Shown one piece after another: positions 10,738 through 23,500 of a DNA stretch of 64,000 bases; within the stretch, counting starts at the first letter, position 1; the number at the start of each line of letters is the position of its first letter. The translations under genes were made by a program, and so were the position numbers. This stretch comes from Bimastos eiseni. Taxonomy: Eukaryota; Annelida; Clitellata; Crassiclitellata; Lumbricidae. The stretch is from contig OY365811.1 of the NCBI GenBank assembly GCA_959347315.1, positions 28,169,145-28,233,144 of the forward strand, in the 5' to 3' direction. The notes beneath the pieces are model-generated. The model was given only the letters and a program-made list of their open reading frames with translations, was not told the origin of the DNA and made no database searches.

Positions 10738-13700
10738 CTGTAACAGGAATGTAATGCTAATTGTGATTACAATCATATATTTAGTGCCACTTTAAGAGAT
10801 AAATGCAGATACTTGTGACCTGACAACACAAAGGCACTGGTTGAACAGAATGGGTTACAAATGCTGAAAGACCAAGCAAGGTTTTTTTTCAGAAATAAAA
10901 TATATATATATATTATATATATACTATGGTACCATTTATTAAGGCATATTATACAACTGAAATTTTATAATATTTTCTTGCAAGGTCAAAGGTGACCTTT
11001 GAAACAGCAACTGGAAGTATTAAGAGCAAAACTGTCAGATCCTTAAACAAAGTAAGCATATTCAAGAAGTTGTTGCTCTTGGGGGTTGAAGCTAAGGTGT
11101 CATCTGACCATTATTCCAAATACCTAACAGCAAAGGATGGGGAGAGTAAATGTGGCTTCTTTTGCAGTGTGCTGTGTCCTCCTTAGGCTATCCATGTATC
11201 TGGCAACCCTACCAACAACCCTCACCTTATAATAGATCATGGGATCTAATTTCCAAGGGTTGATATCCCAAGTTGGAATCATGGAATGTCATCTTGCAAT
11301 AGTTTCTCTGGGGTTGCAATGGCTTAGGAAGGGAACAGAACTTACCCATAGGGCAACAGACATTTCCAAAAGAGAAACTGATCTTCCCCACAGCAAACTT
11401 ACCCAAGTGGAATGTGGACTTACCCCACAGCAGGCGGATAGACAGAAGGTGGAGGGTGCTGTGGGTGTGGTCCTTCACCCAACAAAATTGGCTGATGTCT
11501 TGTATACTGTTCGTAGTCCTTTGACAAAAGAAAAACGCATATTAACTGATTGTGTGTGACCTTATATTTGTTAATGAAAAACTCTGCCTGCAGCAACAGT
11601 ATTTTATGGTTAAGGACATAAATTTAGACTCTGATGACAGGTAAAGTTTTCCTTATTTGTGATCAATGTGATTGACAAATTACTTTTCAAAAGTGTTTTG
11701 AAAATGTAAAATAAATTAGTATTTTTAAATAGTTATATAAAAATGCTTGTAGGCCTAACATTAAACCAGTTATGACATAAGGCTTTAAACAAAAATTTCA
11801 AAAGTACTTTTGTACATTTATGGCTACATTAATACTACTGTTGCCAGCTATTATTTTGAATTCTCCTAAAACAATTTTAAAACTATTTTGAGAATACATT
11901 CACAAATATTTATCATAGATATTTTGAAACTACAAAATAAAATAGTAATTTCTATTTCAAAATGGATATCTATTTTGAAAATACCATTGGGCCCATGACT
12001 GCTTGTGACCCTAAATATTTCAATTCTTGTATGCACAAGTTTTATTGTTAAGTGCAATTGGACAATGTCTGAGAAAACTTAAATGAATGGGCTTAGTTGT
12101 GCAAATTTTTAAATAAAGCTGTGTGGTTTAATTAATTGCAGAGGAAATTCTTAAGAAAGCCTGTGTCTATATATCCCCTAATTGGTCTATTATACAGACC
12201 ACATCTGCCATATTGTATTACATAAGATAGTATGACTGTGAACGACGTACATTATGTTTGAGTACATATGCCTGTGCAAGAAGCAGTTCATTCGTTCTTT
12301 CTTCAATCAATCCAAGATACTGCAACATGTTGTTGTCGTTAATTCCGTCATTTGCGCCCAGCATGTCATCAATAGCAGAACGGTCACAGTTGATGTTGCC
12401 AAACAGCGAGCTGATACCTAGAAAAAAATAAACTCAGGTTTGGAACGGCTGTATGAAACACCTTCAATGTAAGTAATTGAAATGCAACCGATGCCTAACT
12501 TTAGACAAAATCCAGGCAAGCATAAAATACAATGAAATAATAAAACTCAGATTTCAATGCACATAAAGAAATCAACTCCAGATTTCTTACTTATATAAAA
12601 GCAATAAGAGCTCTAGAACAAAATCTGAACAGTGTACTTAAAATGCTCAATTTGTGACTATGAGAAAACTTGATGCAAGAGTAGTGCAAGAAACGACTCA
12701 TTATCAATTTCTGTGTCATGCCAATAATTATAATAATAAATGAGATTCATGAATCCTGTATATTTGCATAATTATATAATATGCACTTCTGAGCAAAAGA
12801 TGTTGGAAGAAGGGCGGTATCAAATTTCGGTAATAATAATAATAATGTGTATCCTGTCAGATGAAAAATAAATAAACCTGAAGCTGATATTCATGTATGA
12901 GGCTCCAAACTGTTCGAATTCAGCTCCAAAACTTTTAATCATTTGACAATAAATTGACACATTCTAGAGAAAAATTTCTTAGCTCATAAAACTTTGTCTG
13001 TCAAATTTAGACTGAGTGCCTAGGTACCAAATTTAAATTTGCACTCCCATTACCAGCATATGTCAGTACCAATGCCTATGGAAAATGGGGAGGCACTCGT
13101 TTTTACTCTTTAACTCTTGATCTAGCAATGGATATCCAAGGTTAAGGACGTGAAGTCCATGTATTTCAGGATTTGTTGTTGACTACCCAGCATGAGTAGA
13201 GGCGCTATATAAATGCTTAGAATGAATTAATATGCCAGTACGAAATTCTGCATACTGTCATCGACAAGTCTTAGCATAAAGTATGAAATTCTGCATAATG
13301 ACAGAGTCACAGAAGCAAATCTTTGCATACAAACTGTTCACAGTCATTTTGCTCAGCTGTCACAGATAACCGAATAGATTAATATGTCGTACAAAGTCCC
13401 AACCTGACTTCAGTTGATCCAAGACTTTGCCGAGTTCTTTGTGCCTTGCATCAGACTCGTCCGCCTGCCTCGAAGCAGTTGTCTGTCTCTCCTCCAACTG
13501 CTTCAGAATCATCTCTCTCTTCGATTCCAGCTCCACTCCCTGGCCTTGGAAACGCCGGATGTCAGTCCGCACCTACAGCCACAATAAATGTCGTGGGCAA
13601 ATTAGAAGTCAATGAATTGACTTTGGTTACATTAATTAGTTAATTAAATAATTGATCAATTATTTATTATTCCTCTAAATTATAGTGTTGCCTTAGTTAT

Positions 13701-16700
13701 AACAGATAAGATTAGGTTAGGTTAGACTAAGCTAGAATGTACTAAACTAGTTTAGAACAAGTTAGAATATTAAAGTTAGATTTTATTCAAACCGCGCATC
13801 TAATCAATCAATCAATTAAAAACTTTATATAGCACCTCTTTAAGAAATCTACTCAGAAGCGCTTCCAGTAAACCATGGCCAGAGAAGACAGATTTAAGAG
13901 AAGAGTAGAAAGAAGATGAGGAGTTCCCAGGTAAAAGCCAGAGGTCCAGAAGAAGCCGATTCCAAGTGGCAGGACCAACAACAGAGAAAACACAATGCTG
14001 CAGCAAAACAGTGTGTGAGAATAGAATGTTGAGAAGACCCTGCGGGCGCAACGTCCTCTGAGCGCTGGCAACAGTAGGGTGGCATAGCTCCTGAAGGTAT
14101 CAAGGTGCAACTTGAGGTTAGATTAAATTAACAGTATGCTGGATTACATATGAATACATTACACCAGAATGAGAAACAAATTTGATCAGATTGGATGCAT
14201 GATGTGGCTAGATTACTTTTGTCATGTCAAGGCCTCTCATAATGGTAATTATTTAATGACGAATGACATAAACTTTACAGTATATCTGCCTCTGAACAAA
14301 CCACTACAGATCAGTTGGTTACAAGTACTAATTAATTAATCAGTTTATAATCATCAAAATATAATGACTCATCAAATCCATTAAAATGCTCTTATGATAA
14401 CATTCTTCCTTCACCTGCAAACTACCTGTTTCATCATCTGCTCACCTCTCTGATCTGCCACCAACATGTTTGATGTGCCAGTAATATCTTTTGATCTGCT
14501 ACTAATTTCTGTTGATCTGCTGCTAATTGCTTTTGATCTGCTACTAATTCTTTGGATCTGTTACTAATTTATTTTGATCTGCTACCAATTTCTTTTGATC
14601 TGCTACTAATTCTTTTCATCTGCTACTAATTTCTGTTGATCTGCTACTGATTTCTTTGTTCTAATACTAACCTGTTCGATCTGTTCCTGCAGCTGTTCCA
14701 CCTGGTTGTTCTGATCATTGACGAAGTTGAAGAGAGCAAAGTTCTGATCCTCAACTTCGATGAACTGGTTCACGATGAGGTGTATGTCTTCTTCTCTCGT
14801 TATTTCCTTGATGCGTGCAAAAGCCGCTTCGTACGACTCAACAGAGTCAGTCTGACTTGCCTTCTTCTTCTCTGCCGTCATTGCCTCTGAATAGTCACAA
14901 GCCACAACAGATTGTTTGGTACAAAGTACTAATTAATTAATCAATTAATAACAATCTAATAATAAATTATACATCCAGCCTTCCTTCCATCTGTCATCTA
15001 ATGGATAACACATTGGCTAGCAGAGTAGGGGAAGTGAGTTGGAGTCCTGCTGCCCCTAAGGTTGACTATTCCTTTTTTCACTTGGTAGCAGCGTTGGTTA
15101 AATCAGATGCATAATATGATGGGCACCTTGCAAAGTCGCCGTACAGCCAAATATTCATGCAATACCTTTTCATCATCCATTCATACAGTACTTGCAATCG
15201 TACTGCTGTTGGCATTTTTAAATAAAATAAAATATTATATGTCTCTAACTTTGGTTTAGAGTACTAGCAACTGTAATATGCTAATAATACTAGCATTTGT
15301 AGCATATGCATACTAGCAACAGTTGTAACATGAACAATTGAACATAATGCCAGTAGCAGTTAGTAGGCCTACCTTTCCTATCTCTCCAGGTGACAAGCTG
15401 TTTGTCTTCGTCGCGATCTTTTCCCTTTGTGTTCATGAATTCCCGAAGTTTGTAGTCGTGATCAATGATGCGAATCAGTTCCTTCATCTCGGCATTGTGC
15501 TGCTGAATGTCCTTCTCCGATTTCTCACGCAACAGAACCATCTTCTCCTGTGCTTCAACTCTAATAAACATAACAGTTTGGATGCACAAATCTAGATAAC
15601 TGACGAAGAGTATCCTAGTGACAGAAGTCCTGAGACCATTCATATGCCTGGTGCACTTAACTCATCCCTTTGAATTCTAATTATCAATGGCCGGTCATGG
15701 AATTCACAGTCTTCTACCCATTGCGTCAGATACGGGTCATATGGCCTAAACTTTCTTTCAATGATGCTACAACGCTAGTGGCCAATCTGCATTAATACAT
15801 TTATTATTATGTCTGAATAGTGTAGGATTTATGTACCAGCCAGTCTTCTGTGACTACAAAGCTCAAGACCTGTCTCATGTGAAGGCGATTGCTATCAGAT
15901 GATTTTGTCCAGTTACTCTGAAAGTCAGACTGTTGTCTTGTAATGAGCAAATAAGGTTGCTGACCAAACAATTTGCATTACTAGCTACATTTCTGGTTAT
16001 GTTACAACAATATCTACTGTTTCCAGATATTATTTCAAAGTATGAAGTATCCGGATTGGGCTGCCAAGCCTACATAGCTGACATAACTTTGGATTAGACA
16101 GAAGCTACAGTCCCGCTGATCTTAGGTAGACAGGCTATGGCAGTAAAAGCACAGTGTTTTTTATTTGATTCGGGGCTGCTACATGGCCCCGCTCGACTCT
16201 GTCTTCTCTCTTGTTTAAATCAGACTTCTCAGTTAGACAATGATGTTTGACTAGTCTGCTTGAATTTGACCATCGAGTTTTGCATTATGATATAAGAGTA
16301 AATCAGATCGTATTAGGAGTTGTATTCATCAATTGAGTAAATGATTATTAATTTTTATTTGCTATTGTTTTGAGATTACCGTTGGTCATATGCTTGTGTT
16401 GATTGGTCCATGATGTCGTTGGTTTCCTGTTGGAGGTCTTGTTTTTCTTTGTCCAACTTCTTATACAAATTGTCGAATCTTTGTCTTTCCACTCGCAGAT
16501 TGTCTATCTGCTTTCGTAGTTCTTTGTTTGATTCAAGCGCCTTTCCAAACTTATTGTTTGCCTAGCAGCAGAGACAAGTGAGAAATATTTTACTGGAAAC
16601 AGGAGTCAATTAATGAATCATAATTCTTTTTTCTTTACTAAATTATATTATGGTTATTTGCTTCTAGCACCTTTGTAACTCTTGTTTGCCTAAGAACGTG

Positions 16701-18550
16701 ACAACAAATATTTAACGAAAATAGGAATCAAACAGTGACTGACTAAAAATTTGACACAGAAGGATAGAGGAATATAAGATGTGGGATAGATAATATACTA
16801 ATGAAGGATGGGATAACAGAGAAACAGAATATGGATGGAAAAGCATGAAGAAATTGTGGAAGAAACAGTGAATAGGAAATTTAGGAATAGAGTAAATAAT
16901 GGGAAACAGAAGAAGGAGGAATAGGGAAGTGAGGCTTAATTTCTATTACCTCTAGAAAGATGTTGGAGAATACAGGAATAAAAAATGCAGAAATAAAATG
17001 AAATGACGGAAGTTGGATGAACAGCAGAGAGGAAGTGAGGATGCAGGGAAAAGGAGGGAGATAGCTTATCCTTACCAACTGAAGTTGGTCCTCCAGCTTC
17101 CGTATCTTCCTTTTTTCTTCGCTGCCCTTCTGCGCTCCTCCTTTGTCTCCATCGCCGCCTCCTCCCGGTCGCTGCTTGTTCTTCTTCTCTGATTCCTTTG
17201 CCTTCTCCTTCTGAATCTTTTTCTCAGCCTCACGAATCTGTGCATCGAGCACTTTCTGCTTCTCCTTCTCATCCTCAATCTGCTTCTCAACATCCTCTAG
17301 CAATATTAAAGTCACCAAACGTTTATATAGAACACGATTTCTGTTTGGGAACCCATTGAATTTCAACTCAGTTTTTCCAATCGACTAAAACTGCTGGGTA
17401 CAGTACTGTTGCAAAGCTTCGATTTTCGATTCAAAAACAAATTCGATGGCAGTAATTGAATCAAAACTATACTCATGATTCAAAACATTAAACTGGAGTA
17501 GATCAGATTAGAACTTGAGACTTTCTGCTTCAACATGCTTACCCAACATAGATGTTTTCTAGTTTCTTTGATTACAGAACTTAACTCGGATTTTATTTTA
17601 ACTGACCATCAATTGATGCTTTGTGCATTCTGACATAGCTTAGAAGTCATCACAGTAGACGAAATTAAAATGGAGCGATCAAACAAATATCTTACAATTA
17701 AAATTCTTAATTGAAATTCACTGCATATTAATTTATACTTTATGCGTGTTTCACAATAAGTAGAAGGGTCACTTATAAATCTAATTATTGAAATAGAGCA
17801 AGCATAATCCTAACTGTATTATGAATTACATGAATTGTTAGAGTGAATTTGTGACTGATATTCTGGGTAATATTACAGTTTTCAACTGACTGATATTGAT
17901 TATGAGATTAGTTGATCCAATGATATACGAACTCACTCTTTTGTTTTCCCAGTTCTTCCAGATTTTCTGATTGTCTTTCATTCTCCCTCTGATTGCTTCG
18001 ACTTTCAATCAGCTGCAAAGTCTTTGTCAGCTCATCATGCTCCTTTTCCAGTCGCCCAATATGAACTCTGTGTCAATTCAAAGACAATGCAACTAAAGAT
18101 TTCCCTTACACTTTGGAAGAGTTTCAAATAAAGAAATATTGAAAAGCATTGGCAATTTCACTCCTGTAGTGGTAGGTGAAAGGTTTGTGGTGGTTATAGT
18201 CATGGTGGTTGCGATGGTGGTCGTTATGGCATTGTGGCCATAGTTTTCAATTTGATTGTGTCATTTGTGCTGATGATGGTGGACTTTATTTGTTGGTAGA
18301 GGTGGTAGTGAGGATGATGATGATGCAGTGATGATGGTGATAAAAAAAGGTGGTGATGATGATGATCGTCTGGCACTATCACTCACTTTCGCATTTTTAT
18401 GTTGTTCTGACTCTCGATGCTGTATGCGTGCTTGTCATTCTCTAAAATGCGAATTTCCTTCTGTAGACGCATCAGCTCTTGTTCTTGTTCCGCGGTTCCA
18501 TCACCCTCCACGTCACTTCCATCTGAACGCGCCGAATGAGGTCTCTGCAT
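10524..18550 (-). CDS. ODAD1: Outer dynein arm docking complex coiled-coil protein (ODAD1/CCDC114/CCDC63 family)
   Basis: Minus-strand exons, 5' to 3': 18387-18550 (ATG at 18548-18550), 17937-18067, 17076-17296, 16380-16561, 15373-15560, 14672-14886, 13404-13572, 12251-12417 and 10524-10737 (stop). The first eight join in phase for 479 residues. A phase mismatch before the last exon implies a small unrecognised exon or a different donor. The protein is almost all coiled coil (Lys/Glu/Gln/Arg-rich). Family-typical segments include FIEVEDQNFALFNFVN, LRVERQRFDNLYKKL and CDRSAIDDML followed by YLGLIEERTNELL. The tail is acidic then Lys-rich. ODAD1 (DC2/ODA1 in algae) is part of the complex that attaches outer dynein arms to axonemal doublets. 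Vertebrates split this family into CCDC114 and CCDC63, and which one this matches cannot be decided here. Confidence 0.88.
10896..10922. repeat. AT microsatellite
   Basis: Short run of TA dinucleotides with one interruption, just upstream (minus-strand sense) of the last ODAD1 exon. Confidence 0.7.
12781..12830 (-). repeat. Dispersed repeat fragment shared with 54606-54655
   Basis: TGCACTTCTGAGCAAAAGAT and the bases after it recur near 54606 with few changes (TGTGCACTTCTAAACAAAAG). It is probably the 3' tail of one LINE/SINE family. It lies in an ODAD1 intron. Confidence 0.5.
13801..14110 (-). pseudogene. LINE ORF2 C-terminal fragment with (ATCA)n tail
   Basis: On the minus strand one frame reads FSVVGPATWNRLLLDLWLLP, then SSSSFYSSLKSVF. 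This is the extreme C-terminal signature of Jockey/CR1-group LINE ORF2 (P-x-x-W-N-x-L-P). It is shifted relative to the upstream part. The (ATCA)n run at 13801-13815 is a typical 3' simple-repeat tail. The remnant is inserted in an ODAD1 intron. Confidence 0.65.
14447..14665. repeat. Minisatellite, unit about 21-22 bp, abutting an ODAD1 splice donor
   Basis: About ten imperfect copies of TTTTGATCTGCTACTAATTC run up to the intronic side of the donor of the 14672-14886 exon on the minus strand. Units vary by single bases and small indels. The array is purely intronic. Confidence 0.8.
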
Positions 18551-18722
18551 CTTTCCCACTAGTTACACAGGTCTAGGGAAATAAAATTTCAACCCAATTA
18601 TAAACAAATCTAACATATGTCAACCAAATCCTCACAGTTTCAGTTGAAAATCTCATCCCATTCACAACATTATGATCAATTATCGGTGTGGGTATAACAA
18701 CCTTTGTTTTTATTAACCTAAC

Positions 18723-19489
18723 CAGTGTTGGGCACGAGACCAAAACCTCGAGACCAAAACTGAGAGGTCCAAGACCAAGACCGGGTGGACTGAGACCAAG
18801 ACCAAGACCAAGACTGATACTCTTTTTTTATAAACATTTCGATTTATTTAGACGCTAAGGACATTAATTTTAGACATTAATTTTAATGCTGAAAAATGCT
18901 AATCTTAATATTATGGCCCAGAAAACAGTTTCATCGGCCAGTCTTAACTTTTGTGGGTTCAGCCCTTGGCTTCGGCCTGAGAATATCACACTATAAATTA
19001 CTTTCATTATACGATAGGTTCTAAATAAGACATCGGAACAAGCAGATTAACGTTCCGTTTGAATGGTGTAGGCCTACTTGTACTCGGACTTGTAGGTTAA
19101 CAGTAACCACATGAGGCCAACTACAAAATCATTAGATTGTTTCAAAACCTTGATATTTGTGAAAGCAAATTTTGAAATCACTGGTTCTGTTGCAAATACA
19201 TTTTTTTCCATAGAAACAGGTAAGCTTATATATAGATGGTCAGCACGTCATAAATCTATTAAAAGCGCGTAGGGCCTAAACATCAGGTGTCTCTAATAAT
19301 CGAAATAACAGACACAAATATCAAAGAAATTGCTCTGATACGGCAAATGACAAAGAGCGCTAACCTAAGACGGAGACCAATCCCAAGACCGTTCCTTTAA
19401 GACCAAGACTAATTAACGCAATCGAGACCAAGACCTCAGTTTTCCGATCTCGAGACCGTCTAGACTGCGGTCTCAATACCACATCCCTG
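18723..19489. mobile_element. hAT-like non-autonomous element, family A (AGACCAAGACC repeats)
   Basis: Ends CAGTGTTGGGCACGAGACC and (inverted) CAGGGATGTGGTATTGAGACC. The perfect 8-bp target duplication AACCTAAC lies at 18715-18722 and 19490-19497. Subterminal regions are arrays of GACCAAGACC/CTCGAGACC. It has no ORF. It lies between the ODAD1 start codon and the rest of the shared ODAD1/USP upstream region. The same family occurs at 21575-22297 (opposite orientation) and 45441-50810 (split). Confidence 0.9.
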
Positions 19490-20588
19490 AACCTAACAAC
19501 GCTGAAAGTTTACAATGTTTATTGGTGGTAGGTCTATAGACAAATGAAATGTCGAGACGATTGCATGACTGAAAAGCCATTTTGTTCAAACGAAACGAGG
19601 CTGCAGCTTTTGAAAGTTTTATAACACCTATAACAGAAAATTACACATCGCGATTACAGAAAACTCACTTTAACTTATAAACGCAACAGATCCGTCTGGA
19701 AATTGAGTCTCCGTTGCTATAGCGGCGCAGATGGTTGCATTCTCGTCTGAAAGTGATGAGACGCAATATTTAGATTTCTATAGCGCTATTATAGTAGCGA
19801 GTTACTTATACGCAAATCGCATGAAGTAGTTGTGTTTTCGTGCTTTTAAGAGCAGTCTAAATTATCATGATGCATGTTTTAACGGTTGAATGACTCAGTT
19901 AAGGCGTCTATAAGACATTTCATGTCGGGGTAATAATATGAAATCTCTCAGTTGTCTAAATTCGAAAACTCGATCTATTCCGGTAAAATCATATTTTTGC
20001 CATGACAAGTCTCTTCCTGAAGACTAAGATCTCACCTAAAACATTTATTCTATGTCCCTAATAGAGCCTTGCACGGCTGTCTTGCCACAAAATTAAAGCC
20101 TAATGGTAGAATTTAGTATAATGTAAATCTTCTCATCGCATATACGCAGGGTTTGAATTGTCAAATTTGAACTGGTTGGTTGAAAATTTTCATAAATTTT
20201 TACAAACTTACGGGTTAAGTCTTAGAGGGTTACTATGAGTGTTCGGTGCACGAACTGTAGCTGTGTTAAGATACATTAAATCACTGAATGCTGATCTTGA
20301 GAGGTTTGCTTGATCCAAGGTAATTATTGAGAACGAACTGGAGGGGTTGAAAAATGAACTGGCGGTTGAGCCCTGCAAACCCCCTTCTAACCCCCGACAA
20401 TTCAATCCATGCATATACGTTTCCCGTCAGTGGAAATTATTTAACCTCTATGGTCACCTGCGCCTCGTTCTGACAATTGCTGGGGTCACGTGTATCGCTT
20501 TGCTCGTCAACAAACGAGGTACACAGGTGTGTCAATTAAAGTATATGAATAATATGTTTACAATTGAAATCAAGTAATTAGTCGTCGA
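19490..20588. promoter_or_regulatory. Shared upstream region of ODAD1 (-) and USP31/43 (+), with candidate factor sites
   Basis: Non-repetitive DNA between the divergent genes. On the ODAD1 side, the minus strand reads ATAAACA (19516-19522, forkhead-type) next to a CCAAT box (19521-19525), and GTTGCTATAGCGGC at 19713-19726 partly fits the RFX X-box (GTTGCC-N2-GGCAAC). On the USP side there is a CACGTG E-box at 20487-20492. A 76-codon upstream ORF (20347-20577) ends 11 bases before the USP ATG and may be a uORF. Motif functions are inference. Confidence 0.4.
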
Positions 20589-23500
20589 ATGTCGGCTGGA
20601 AAAGTTCGAGGCGGCCGACGGATGGATGCATCTTACGAGACCGATGGCGAAGAAGCATCACCAGCCATCGGAAAGGGAAGAGTGCGAAGGAATCAGAGTT
20701 TTCGAGGAAACCTGTCCGTCGATCATGCTCACCAGTATGACTATAAACCTATCATCGACCAGTTTGGGAACGCATCCCTCGATCGCCGTGATAAACCCCG
20801 CAACCCTTGGCGTAAGGCCGTCGATGGTATGCGGAACATGCTCCGCAACATCTCTAATTCGTCTCCCAGTCTGCATCGTCCAGGAACAATTCGCAGAGAG
20901 GAACCAACGGGAAGTTCCCAGCAGCATCAGCAGAGGCGCACCCGATCCGGATCCTTCTCCCATACATCGGCAGCGAACTCCGTCCCAGTGCCTCACGTCA
21001 ACGGTCCCTCGCGATTAAGGCTGACGCTTCCAAGTGGAAAGCAGCCAGGCGTCTTCGGAATCCACAATCACGGAAATACGTGTTTCATGAACGCAGTAAT
21101 ACAGTGTCTAAGCAACACGGATCTCCTGGTAGAGTATCTTTTGAACGACGATTTTCGGACAGGCCTTGGTGGCGTTGGTCAGGGCTGTGTGCTGACGAGA
21201 CAGTTTGTGAGTTTAATCGAAAGTCTATGGACCGGTTCTTACCGTGCAGATATATCGAGCGCATTTAAGGCGATTGTTGGTGACATTGCTGAGCAGTACA
21301 GTGGAACAGCACAAAACGATGCTCAGGAGTTTCTGCTATGGCTGCTTGATAAAGTCAATGAAGAATTGTGCAGTACTCAAGACAAAACGGTCAGTGAGGC
21401 AAATCAAGTAACACTAATTCCAGGAAATTGCTCTTTTGCTACATATGTAGCCAAATATAGCATTAACTGTATAACTGTATATAACTGTATTAATTCCTGA
21501 TAGCTTTTGTGGTTGTCGTAGTATCTTAGTGTTGCATATCCATGATATTGCATGCAGATACAAGCAACACAATCCAGGGATATGGTCTCGAGACCGGAAA
21601 ACTGTGGTCTTGGTCTCGAATGCATCGGTCTTGGTCTTGATCCACCGATCTTGGTCTTGACTGTGCTGGTCTTGGTCTTGGTCTTAAAGGAACAGTCTTG
21701 GGATTGGTCTCCGTCTTAGGTTAGCGTTCTTAGTCATTTGGGGTATCAGAGCAATTTCTTTGATATATGTCGGTTATTTTCGATTATTAGAGACACCGGA
21801 TGTTTAGACCCTACACGCTTGTAATAGATTTATGACGTGCTGATCATCTATATACATGCTACTAAGGGCAAAAAATGCCTTTTCAACGCAACCAACCATT
21901 TCAAAATTTGCTTTCACAAATATCAAGGTTTTGGAACAATCTAATAATCAAGTGGTCGGCCATGTATAGTCACTGTTAACCTACAATTCCAAGTAAAAGT
22001 AGGCTTACATCATTCAAATGGAACGTTAATCTACTTGTTCAGATGTCTTAAAGTATTTACTTATCGTATGTAGGCCTATACTGTAAGTAATTTAAAATGT
22101 GATATTCTCGGGCCGAAGCCAAGGGCTGAACCCGCAAAAGGTTCAGACTGGCCAGTAAAATAGTTTTCTGGACAATTATTTAGATTAGTATTCTTCAGCA
22201 ATAAAATTAATGTTTCAAGCTCGGTCTTGGTCTCGGACCACCCACTCTAGGTCTTGGACCTCTTGGTCTCGAGGTTTTGGTCTCGTGTCCAACACTGACA
22301 CAATCTCTACAAGCTCTAATACAACCTCTCAAGACAAATGAGAGAACTCCATGTGTTACAGTAATAGTGATAGAGAATGTTATAGTTGTTTAGAGTGTAA
22401 TAATGCAAGTGGGAACTTGAAAAAGTGCGAGGTAGTGGAAAGTGGAAACCCTAAACCCTCAGAAGCTATGATATTAAGCATGGTGGTCTCCAGTCGGTGC
22501 TCAAAACCGCTGCTAGGCTCATTTGCAACCGAAGGAAATCTGATCGCGTGATGCCGCTACTCCATGATGTCCTGCATTGGCTGCCTATACCGTATCGAAT
22601 ACAAACTCTGTTTGCTCATTTTTGTATCAATTTATGGGGCTGTGCCTGAGTACCTGTGCAACTACTGTTTGGAGACACATTCCACTGCGACTGGGCTGCA
22701 GATCAGATCACTTCAGAAGACGGACCTACGCGAAGGATGAAGACGTGATGGTGACCACGATTTCTCAGCCGCCTGTCCCAGAATGGTCTTTTGCCCGCCG
22801 CCAGACTTTCCGACTCAGTGGGCTCTTTCAAGCCAAACCTGAAGACTCATCTCTTTTCTAAGGCATATTGCGATTGTTAGCTTTTTTGAGGCGCCCTTGT
22901 AGCGGTATGGCCGCATTACGGCGCCATATAAATTGTGTTTATTATTATTATTATGGCATTGCTCAAATCTGTGGTGAATAATTGTTTAAATTTAGTAAAA
23001 TTAATGTGAAAATGTACCACTTCATGTCCTGAGCCACTGGATTCCTGGTCTTATTTCCAATCTGTTATAAACTTCTGGCTCAACAATCGAGTAAACGGCT
23101 GTTATCTAGATTTTTGCATCAGCAGTTTGTTCAAGGACCTCATATATTTGACAATGTTACTTTTAATTGGACATGTGAATTATTTTCAAAATTAATTTAT
23201 GCTTGACATATGTTCATACAGGTTATTTTGAACAACCAGCCGGGAGAAAGTGGATTGAAGGTAACAAACAACAATGGTAGCATCATCTTCGATCTCTTTC
23301 AAGCAAAGTATCGTTCAACTTTGACCTGTCCAAGTTGTCAACGTCAGAGTGACACATACGACCCGTTTCTGTCGGTTTCTCTTCCAATACAGCAGAAGAA
23401 CAGGTTACCGGTGTCTGTGACGGTGCACTATCTGAGGCCAAACTTTCGTCCAGTCCTATATGGATTGATGATGAGTTCTTCAGATACTGTTGTTCAACTG

